Position numbers and translations under genes: made by a program | NCBI GenBank assembly: GCA_025964635.1 | Contig: JAOPYP010000713.1 | Location: 1-5,100 of the forward strand | Length of the DNA: 5,100 nt | Direction: 5' to 3' | From: Actinomycetes bacterium | GTDB lineage: Bacteria > Actinomycetota > Actinomycetes > Streptosporangiales > Streptosporangiaceae | Notes under the pieces: model-generated | Told to the model about the DNA's origin: nothing | Databases searched by the model: none | Seen by the model: only the letters and a program-made list of their open reading frames with translations | Shown: piece after piece, positions 1 through 4,392 of the stretch | How the letters are laid out: each line of letters opens with the position of its first letter | How positions within the stretch are numbered: position 1 is the stretch's first letter

Positions 1-229
1 CCCCCGGGCTGCGGGACAGCGCCAGGCCGCCCGCGCCCGCGACGATGGTGGCCAGGCCGGCCGCGAGCAGCACGGACGATGCGGCCATCGGGTGCGGGCC
101 GGCGGCCTCATGCCTGCCGGGCCGGCCGGGCCGCCGGATGCTGTGCCGCCGGGTGTGCTCCCGCCGGGTGTGCTGCCGTCTGGCGTGGGGCCGGGTCACG
201 GCCTGCGGGCTGGCGTGGGGCCGGGTCAC
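1..229 (-). CDS. N-terminus of a membrane-anchored or secreted protein, possibly a class F sortase (runs off left edge)
   Basis: The frame stays open from position 229 to the window edge (76 codons). I chose the GTG at 229-227 because it overlaps the TGA of the upstream DUF4397 gene as GTGA, the classic coupled junction. An equivalent GTG lies at 199-197 and an ATG at 88-86. The first ~47 residues are rich in Arg, His and Pro and include pentapeptide repeats (QHTRR, EHTRR). From the ATG at 88 a hydrophobic stretch follows, MAASSVLLAAGLATIVAG and onward, ending near LALSRSPG: one signal-anchor helix with a basic cytoplasmic leader. No catalytic domain lies inside the window. From general knowledge, actinobacterial DUF4397 genes are often followed by class F sortase genes with this type of N-terminus, so sortase is the leading guess. 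Any other single-pass secreted protein would fit equally well. Existence of the gene is fairly sure; its function is not. Confidence 0.6.
   Translation of the reverse strand, partial: MTRPHASPQAVTRPHARRQHTRREHTRRHSIRRPGRPGRHEAAGPHPMAASSVLLAAGLATIVAGAGGLALSRSPG
146..175. repeat. Two 15-bp near-identical tandem units encoding a (Q/E)HTRR pentapeptide
   Basis: Two copies of ccgccgggtgtgct(c/g) lie side by side at 146-160 and 161-175 and differ only at the last base. The unit before them (131-145) is a more diverged copy. On the minus strand they encode QHTRR, EHTRR and then HSIRR in the basic N-terminal leader of the left-edge gene. Because the unit is five codons long, expansion or contraction would keep the frame. 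Confidence 0.8.
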
Positions 230-240
230 GGCCTGCGGGC
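180..240. repeat. Exact 30-bp tandem duplication across a stop/start junction
   Basis: Positions 181-210 and 211-240 are identical, and the shared C at 180 extends the match. The unit contains tcac, which reads GTGA on the minus strand. The TGA ending the DUF4397 gene (228-226) and the GTG starting the next gene (229-227) therefore occur a second time at 198-196 and 199-197. Thirty bases is ten codons, so both reading frames are preserved. The perfect identity suggests a recent slippage or duplication event. Confidence 0.95.
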
Positions 241-1077
241 GCCCGGGAGGGCAACCGGCCGGCGTCGCCGGATGCCAAGGCCCGCCAGCAGTCCGCCGGC
301 CACGATCACGCCCAGCCAGGGCAGCGGGGAGGAGGCTGGCCGGCGGGCGGTACCGCCCAGGCCGGTCGCCGCACCCCCGCGGGGCAGCACCTGGCTGCCG
401 GCCGCGTCCTCCAGGTCGGTGATGCGCAGGCCACCCGCGCTATCCAGCAGCACCAGCGTGTGCACCGTGTCCGACGGCAACGACAGGCGCAGGGATGCGG
501 CCGCCCCGTCCCCGGTGACGCGCATGATCCGGGACCCGGCCGTGACGGCCTGGTAGGGAGTCACGCTCGCGAACCGGAGCTTCTGCGCCACCATGGTCCC
601 GCCGAGCGTCACCCCGACCACGGTCCGGCGCATCGACGCCTGGATCACCCGGACCAGTGCCTGCCCGGTCCGCATCGTCAGCGTGTCGGTGAGCACCCGG
701 AGCCGCAGCCCGGCCGCGGGTCCCATCCCGGCCACCGTGTAGGCGCCTGCCCGGCGGACCCAGAACGAGGTCGACAGCACCGGGCGCTGAGCCGGCGAGG
801 CCCCCGCCGGGCGCATCGACACCGTGTACTCGCCGGCTGGGAGCTCCTGGTACGGCGAGACCGTGCCGTAGCTGACATGGGGGAGCACCAGGCGGGCGTG
901 GCTGTCCCCGAAGGAGTACAGGTACACGTCCACCGCGGGAGTGTTGGGCGACAGGTGCGCGAGCCGGACCCACCCGGTGCCCGGCGACGCCCACGCCGGA
1001 GCGGCGCCGCCCAGGCTGGCCAGCAGCATCACGGCTATCGCCGCGAGCACGTAACGACTCTTGCCTGCAAGTCTCAT
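226..1077 (-). CDS. Secreted DUF4397-domain protein with C-terminal membrane anchor
   Basis: The 283-residue product has a signal peptide: basic MRLAGKSR, then a hydrophobic core, with likely cleavage after AAPAWA near residue 30. Two related beta-rich units follow. The first begins VRLAHLSPNTPAVDVYL (about 37-53) and carries the LPAGEYTV motif. The second begins VRVIQASMRRTVVGVTL (about 142-158). This is the usual DUF4397 arrangement, an extracytoplasmic Ig-like domain of unknown role. The C-terminus has a GGAATGLGGTA segment, a helix at about 253-268 and an RRRR tail, so the protein is probably held in the membrane facing outward. No LPXTG motif is present. A GTG at 1080 directly precedes the ATG at 1077; GAGGA (1081-1085 on the complement) abuts that GTG and leaves 3 bases before the ATG, so I prefer the ATG, though either start is short-spaced. 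It lies 121 bp after the STAND gene and overlaps the next gene by 4 bp, which suggests co-transcription. Confidence 0.9.
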   Translation of the reverse strand: MRLAGKSRYVLAAIAVMLLASLGGAAPAWASPGTGWVRLAHLSPNTPAVDVYLYSFGDSHARLVLPHVSYGTVSPYQELPAGEYTVSMRPAGASPAQRPVLSTSFWVRRAGAYTVAGMGPAAGLRLRVLTDTLTMRTGQALVRVIQASMRRTVVGVTLGGTMVAQKLRFASVTPYQAVTAGSRIMRVTGDGAAASLRLSLPSDTVHTLVLLDSAGGLRITDLEDAAGSQVLPRGGAATGLGGTARRPASSPLPWLGVIVAGGLLAGLGIRRRRPVALPGARRP

Positions 1078-1130
1078 CACTCCTCGTTTCCCGCGTCCGT
1101 CGCCGTGAGGCCAGGTCGCGCTGGGCTTTG

Positions 1131-1202
1131 GTTCCGGTCAGCTTCGCTTCGGTCAGCGTCGCTGGGATCAGCGTGGTTCGGTCAGGTGGCGTATCTGGTC
1201 AG
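1131..1202 (-). repeat. Array of five imperfect TGACC/TGATC units in the STAND-DUF4397 gap
   Basis: On the plus strand the core ggtca (once gatca) starts at 1136, 1151, 1166, 1180 and 1197, a spacing of 15, 15, 14 and 17 bp. Flanking bases are partly shared, as in ttc-ggtcagc. On the transcribed minus strand this reads as repeated GCTGACC. The last unit supplies the TGA stop of the STAND gene (1201-1199). The array fills much of the 121-bp gap (1078-1198), where I see no gene and no hairpin followed by a T-run. It could be decayed tandem repeats or clustered binding sites for a regulator of the DUF4397 gene. Confidence 0.55.
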
Positions 1203-3217
1203 CGAGCCGGCTCCGGCTGCAGCAGCCCGGCCGGGCTGGGCGCGGCGAACTGGATGGTCAGCACGGATGAGCCGGCGGTACCCGGCGCGATCAGGGACCG
1301 GCTGGGGAGGTAGGGCGGTCGCTGGGCCCGCACGAACGTGATCATGTCCCGCAGGCGGCCCAGGTCCGTGCGGGAAGGCCCGGCTACCTCGGCCGACCGC
1401 AGCGGCATGCCGTCGCCCGCGCCGGGGCCCGAGTCTCCGAAGCCGGCGACCTGCACGGACGCGGTGGTGGCGAGCGCGGCCAGCATGGTCAGCAGGCGCG
1501 AGTCCACCTGGCCGGCCCGCAGCTCAGCCCGGGCGGCGGCGGAGACCCGGAGGTGCGGGTTGCCCAGTAGCTGACGGCCAGCATCGCGGCGCGCCACCAG
1601 GTCGGACGCGAGCGCGGCCTGATAGGCAGCCGCACCATCGGGGGCGATGGCGCGGACGTCGATCCGCAGGTCACCGGAGCCGAAGCTGGCCAGGATCCCC
1701 GGTGCGTAGACGCTCGCCAGGCGCCCGCCGAACTGGCTGCGGACCGCGGCCGTCGCGACCACCACATCGGAGCCGAGCGGATCCGGCGTCGCCGTCCGCA
1801 GTTCCAGCAGATTGCCGGGCGCGATGCCCCGGGCCAGCAGTGCGGAGCACATGTCCGGGTCGCACGCGACGATCGCGTTGCGGCTGATCTGCCGGGACAC
1901 CCACGCGGCCGTCCGGGAGCGGATGGCCGCCGCGTCGTCCAGCACCGCGGCGAGACGGGGCGGGGGCGGCGCACCGGCCCTCACCGTGGATGCCCCGGGG
2001 TGCCACGCGACGACGATGCCGGCTGCCGTGGCCACCAGCGCCGCGGCCACCGCCGCGGCGGCCGTCGTGCGGGGCCGCCAGGACCGGGCGCGGCGGCGGT
2101 GGGCGCCGTTCACCGGGGCGTCCCTCGGCGCTTCGCCCCGGAGTTCGCCGAGCAGGAGGTCACGGGCGGCCAGCGCGATCGTCTCGGCGGCCGCCGGGGG
2201 GAGCTCGGTCGGCGCGGCCGGCCCCATGGGCCGCGCCGTGTCGCCGGTCGCAGCCCCGATCGCGTGCGCGAGCCGCCGGGCCACCTCCGGGAAATTGGCC
2301 TCGCCCGCGGCGAGCAGTGAGTCCAGGCTTTTCATGGCGTGAGGATGGCCGCCGAGCAGCCGCCATGCGCGGTCGAGTTCCTTTTCGCCGAGCCGCCCCA
2401 GCGCCGGTAGTGATTTCGCCAGCTCGAAAGCGCCCGACCGGGATAGCGGGCCGACGTGGCGGAATCCGAGTGGCGGCCCCGCGGCGGCGGGCGGGGTGAA
2501 TGGATGGCGGCACGTAATGAGCAGTTTGCCCCGATGTGTTGCGCTGGCCCAGCTGGCTATCAATTCCGCCAGGGCGGATTCACGAATTTTCCAGCCGCCG
2601 GATTCCGCGGACACGTTGTCATCAAAGTTGTCCAGGACCACCAGGACCGGAAGGTGGCCGAGGACCTGCTCGCGGAGCAGGTCCAGCCGGTGCTCCCATG
2701 GCAGGTCGGTCCGGCCGGCCGCGAACGCTGAGTCCGCCCGGCTGCCGCTCCGGGGCATAGCCGGGTGACGGCGGAGGGCGGCGGCCACCGCGGCCAGCAG
2801 TCTGTCCACCGAGACCTCGCCGCTGATGACGGCGGTGACCCACTCGGGCTCGAGGTGGCTCACCCGCGAGGCGATCTGGCTGGCCAGTGTGGACTTGCCG
2901 ATTCCGCCGACCCCGTACAGCACCAGTCCGGCCACCGTGGGGCCGGTGAGGTCCGCGGCCCAGCGGCGGCGCTCGGCCGACCGGATCGGGACAGACGCGT
3001 GCCGGTCTGGCCGCCTCGTGCCGGGCCAGGGTCCTCCCGGGACGCGTACCGGTTCCCCGCGTCGTGCCCCCGCCACCCCGGGCGGTGCGGCGGGCGGCCC
3101 CGCTATCCCGGGGACGGCGGCGAGGGCCTCCGCTGTCCCGGGCGGCGCGGACATTGCCGGCGCCTTTTCCCGTGCTAATGCAAAGTCACCCGGCCGCAGG
3201 CGGGCTGGCTTCCCCAC
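1199..3217 (-). CDS. STAND/NB-ARC-like ATPase fused to a transmembrane helix and an extracytoplasmic domain
   Basis: This 672-residue protein begins with a disordered Pro/Ala/Gly-rich stretch (1-80). A STAND-type P-loop NTPase follows: Walker A GVGGIGKST (102-110), Walker B LVVLDNFDD (192-200), a sensor-like strand KLLITCRHP (231-239) and the GGHP motif (289-292) typical of NB-ARC/AP-ATPase proteins. STAND proteins are nucleotide-dependent switches that usually carry a sensor domain and sometimes an effector. No TIR, nuclease, DNA-binding, TPR or WD40 domain is visible. A basic segment (RRRARSWRPR) and one helix (about 384-404) lead to an Ala-rich outer domain (405-672) with two close cysteines (C452, C457) that I cannot assign to a family. 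Predicted topology is ATPase inside and C-terminus outside. The GTG at 3217 is the first start after an in-frame TAA (3262-3260) and has a GGGGGG ribosome site; an ATG at 3154 is a possible alternative. Codon 14 is TTA. Third-position GC looks weaker around 2280-2640. Confidence 0.85.
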   Translation of the reverse strand: MGKPARLRPGDFALAREKAPAMSAPPGTAEALAAVPGIAGPPAAPPGVAGARRGEPVRVPGGPWPGTRRPDRHASVPIRSAERRRWAADLTGPTVAGLVLYGVGGIGKSTLASQIASRVSHLEPEWVTAVISGEVSVDRLLAAVAAALRRHPAMPRSGSRADSAFAAGRTDLPWEHRLDLLREQVLGHLPVLVVLDNFDDNVSAESGGWKIRESALAELIASWASATHRGKLLITCRHPFTPPAAAGPPLGFRHVGPLSRSGAFELAKSLPALGRLGEKELDRAWRLLGGHPHAMKSLDSLLAAGEANFPEVARRLAHAIGAATGDTARPMGPAAPTELPPAAAETIALAARDLLLGELRGEAPRDAPVNGAHRRRARSWRPRTTAAAAVAAALVATAAGIVVAWHPGASTVRAGAPPPPRLAAVLDDAAAIRSRTAAWVSRQISRNAIVACDPDMCSALLARGIAPGNLLELRTATPDPLGSDVVVATAAVRSQFGGRLASVYAPGILASFGSGDLRIDVRAIAPDGAAAYQAALASDLVARRDAGRQLLGNPHLRVSAAARAELRAGQVDSRLLTMLAALATTASVQVAGFGDSGPGAGDGMPLRSAEVAGPSRTDLGRLRDMITFVRAQRPPYLPSRSLIAPGTAGSSVLTIQFAAPSPAGLLQPEPAR

Positions 3218-3222
3218 GACTA

Positions 3223-3230
3223 CCCCCCTT
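3223..3230 (-). promoter_or_regulatory. Ribosome binding site of the STAND gene
   Basis: The complement reads AAGGGGGG, then five bases (TAGTC) before the GTG at 3217. The G-run is a reasonable anti-Shine-Dalgarno partner at good spacing and supports this GTG over the internal ATG at 3154. Confidence 0.55.
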
Positions 3231-3240
3231 GCCGGACGAC

Positions 3241-3253
3241 GTTCGATCCGAAC
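3241..3253. promoter_or_regulatory. Inverted repeat GTTCG-N3-CGAAC, candidate operator
   Basis: Perfect 5-bp arms (gttcg, cgaac) flank ATC. The element sits just downstream of the candidate -10 box of the STAND gene, around the expected transcription start and upstream of its ribosome site. That is where a repressor would act. A second, looser pair (cgatc at 3244-3248, gatcg at 3255-3259) overlaps it. No regulator gene is visible in the window. Confidence 0.4.
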
Positions 3254-3258
3254 AGATC

Positions 3259-3264
3259 GTTATA
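3259..3264 (-). promoter_or_regulatory. Candidate -10 box of the STAND operon
   Basis: The complement of 3264-3259 reads TATAAC, five of six matches to TATAAT, within GTGCTATATAACG in an otherwise GC-rich setting. A start near 3252 would leave a leader of about 35 nt. No good -35 hexamer lies 16-18 bp upstream, although a CGGTACCG palindrome is found there (3277-3284). Confidence 0.4.
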
Positions 3265-3380
3265 TAGCACGCTGGACGGTACCGGGGCGGGTCATTCTTT
3301 TAATCTGCCGGGGCTCCGTCTAATAGTTATCTACTAATGAGAACCGTATGATTTGAATTCGGCAGTATTACCCCGGAAAA

Positions 3381-3386
3381 TAAGAT
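3381..3386 (+). promoter_or_regulatory. Candidate plus-strand -10 box TAAGAT
   Basis: TAAGAT matches the actinobacterial TANNNT pattern and lies in the AT-rich core. The best -35-like hexamer, TTGAAT at 3353-3358, is 22 bp away, longer than the usual 16-19. If used, it would give the HAD gene a leader of over 220 nt. Confidence 0.3.
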
Positions 3387-3514
3387 TTGGAACGAGATTG
3401 TCGGCTTTTCTGGGGCGCGGGCCGCGGGCGCCGCCTGGCGCACGGGCCCCGCGCGCTAGCGAGCGGTGTGTCGCGCCGCGGAGCCGGACCGTTAGCGCGA
3501 GCGGCGGGGACGTC

Positions 3515-3537
3515 CGGGCATAGGCTGGCGATGCCCG
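3515..3537 (+). promoter_or_regulatory. TAGGCT -10 box inside a CGGGCAT/ATGCCCG inverted repeat
   Basis: Perfect 7-bp arms at 3515-3521 and 3531-3537 flank a 9-base centre. The hexamer TAGGCT (3521-3526) fits TANNNT, and its setting, GGCATAGGCTGG, closely resembles GGCATAAGGTGG before the chromate transporter gene. Transcription from here would start near 3533 and give a leader of about 85 nt. The inverted repeat over the -10 could be an operator. In a transcript started further upstream it would fold as an RNA hairpin instead. Confidence 0.4.
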
Positions 3538-3555
3538 CTGCGAGGGGGATGACAT

Positions 3556-3588
3556 CCGCCGTCGGCGGGCGGGACGCTCTCGCGTCCC
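3556..3588 (+). promoter_or_regulatory. Two consecutive hairpins in the HAD gene leader
   Basis: CCGCC-GTC-GGCGG (3556-3568) is followed two bases later by GGGACGC-TCTC-GCGTCCC (3571-3588), a perfect 7-bp stem with a 4-base loop. GGAT-GAC-ATCC (3547-3557) could compete with the first stem. They end about 20 bases before the ribosome site. No T-run follows, so a simple intrinsic terminator is not indicated. They may stabilise the leader or influence translation. Confidence 0.4.
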
Positions 3589-3608
3589 AAGCGGCTGAGA
3601 CCGACCCC

Positions 3609-3613
3609 GGAGG
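3609..3613 (+). promoter_or_regulatory. Ribosome binding site GGAGG that places the HAD start at ATT
   Basis: GGAGG, extended to GGAGGT by the next base, perfectly complements the 16S rRNA tail. It sits five bases before the ATT at 3619. No ATG, GTG or TTG occurs in this frame between the upstream TGA (3550-3552) and the GTG at 3694, so this site decides the start. A GACC/GGTC pair (3603-3606, 3612-3615) could partly mask it. Confidence 0.7.
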
Positions 3614-3618
3614 TCCTC

Positions 3619-4359
3619 ATTAACCGCCTGGTCCTGTGGAACATCGACCTGACCCTCGTCGACGTCGGCCGGGTCACCCGGGAGGCCTACGCCGTGGCGT
3701 TCCGCCGGGTCACCGGGCGGCCGATGAGGCAGCTGCCGCAGCTGCCCGGGCGGATGGAGTCGGAGATCTTCTTCGACGCGCTGGCGCTCAACGAGTCCGT
3801 ACCCGCGCCCGCGGCCGGGTCTGCCGGTGCGGGCGGCGAGGAGTTGCTGGCCCGGTTCACCTTCGAGCTGGCCGGCGCGTTCGCGGCCCGCCGCGACCTG
3901 CTGCGTGAGCAGGGCCGGCTGCTGCCCGGGGCCGCCGAGGCCGTGGCCGAGATGGCGGCCCGGCACGGCGTGGTGCAGACCGTGCTGACCGGCACGATCA
4001 AGCCGAACGCCATCGAGAAGCTGCGCGCGTTCGGCCTGGAGCAGTTCTTCGACCTCGAGATCGGCGGGTACGGGTCGCAGGTGTACCCGAAGGGCGCCCA
4101 GCTGATGATGACCCGCAGCCGGGCGGCCGACAAGTACGGCACCCGGTTCGACGAGCACTCCACCGTGTACATCGCCGATTCCTCCCGCGACGTCGCGGCC
4201 GCCCGGACCGGCGGTGCCCGGTGCCTGGCCGTGGCGAGCGGCCGGTCCACCGTGGGCGAGCTGCGCAAGGCCGGGGCGGACATGGTCTTCGACGACCTGT
4301 CCGACACGGCCGCGGTCGTGCAGGCGGTGGACCGGCTGACGCTGGCCGCCGCCGGCTGA
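3619..4359 (+). CDS. HAD-superfamily hydrolase-like protein with Asn at the nucleophile position and a probable ATT start
   Basis: The 246-residue product reads (M)NRLVLWNIDLTLVD at its N-terminus. This is the HAD motif I region, but the first Asp of DxDxT is Asn8; the second acidic residue, Asp10, and Thr12 remain. An alpha-helical cap region follows (about 20-100). Motif II is VLTG with Thr124, the motif III Lys is probably K158 (YPKG), and motif IV is YIADSSRD with Asp187 and Asp191. Size and order fit phosphoglycolate phosphatase-like HAD proteins. Active HAD phosphatases form a phospho-Asp on the residue replaced here, so this protein may be inactive, regulatory or altered in chemistry. 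The GTG at 3694 (codon 26) would delete motif I entirely. I therefore place the start at ATT 3619, five bases after a perfect GGAGG. A sequencing error or mutation from ATG is the alternative. A chromate transporter gene follows 33 bp downstream. Confidence 0.85.
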   Translation: MNRLVLWNIDLTLVDVGRVTREAYAVAFRRVTGRPMRQLPQLPGRMESEIFFDALALNESVPAPAAGSAGAGGEELLARFTFELAGAFAARRDLLREQGRLLPGAAEAVAEMAARHGVVQTVLTGTIKPNAIEKLRAFGLEQFFDLEIGGYGSQVYPKGAQLMMTRSRAADKYGTRFDEHSTVYIADSSRDVAAARTGGARCLAVASGRSTVGELRKAGADMVFDDLSDTAAVVQAVDRLTLAAAG

Positions 4360-4380
4360 GCGGGCCCGGCCCGGACGGCA

Positions 4381-4386
4381 TAAGGT
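4381..4386 (+). promoter_or_regulatory. Candidate -10 box TAAGGT of the chromate transporter gene, possibly leaderless
   Basis: TAAGGT fits TANNNT and ends six bases before the GTG at 4393, the spacing expected when transcription starts at or next to the start codon, as is common in actinobacteria. The same bases overlap AAGGTGG (4382-4388), which could instead be a ribosome site for read-through from the HAD gene. No clear -35 box is visible. Confidence 0.45.
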
Positions 4387-4392
4387 GGCCGC

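Larger units (their letters stand above)
3218..3618. other. Divergent intergenic region with an AT-rich core
   Basis: No convincing gene lies in these 401 bases between the divergent STAND and HAD starts. Counted by eye, 3291-3410 has 49 G/C of 120 (41%), far below the flanking genes. The core contains tracts such as ttcttttaat, taatagttatctactaatga, tttgaattc and ggaaaataagattt. From about 3411 it returns to very high GC and becomes rich in inverted repeats up to the HAD ribosome site. The low-GC part suits promoters for both directions; it could also be a remnant of foreign DNA. Confidence 0.7.

Noticed and set aside
180..240. CRISPR-like direct repeat
   Set aside because: The two copies are directly adjacent with no spacer and lie in coding sequence, so this is a simple tandem duplication.
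1224..1237. Perfect palindrome AGCCCGGCCGGGCT as a terminator
   Set aside because: It lies inside the 3' end of the STAND coding sequence and has no following T-run on either strand; GC-rich coding DNA often gives such palindromes.
79..1341. Long plus-strand frame of 420 codons opposite the DUF4397 gene
   Set aside because: It is antisense to a gene with a clear signal peptide and domain, and its product is a low-complexity Arg/Gly/Ala/His mix with no recognisable motif. High GC content produces such frames routinely.
3387..3623. 78-codon plus-strand frame with a TTG start whose TAA overlaps the HAD ATT by one base
   Set aside because: The overlap is tempting as translational coupling, but there is no ribosome site, the product is Arg/Gly-rich without motifs, and third positions are less GC-biased (CTA, TTA, CGA, GGA codons) than in the real genes. 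It covers the stem-rich leader.
4360..4375. CGGGCCCG palindrome after the HAD stop as a terminator
   Set aside because: The stem is short, with no T-run, and the next gene follows closely on the same strand, so a terminator is not supported.
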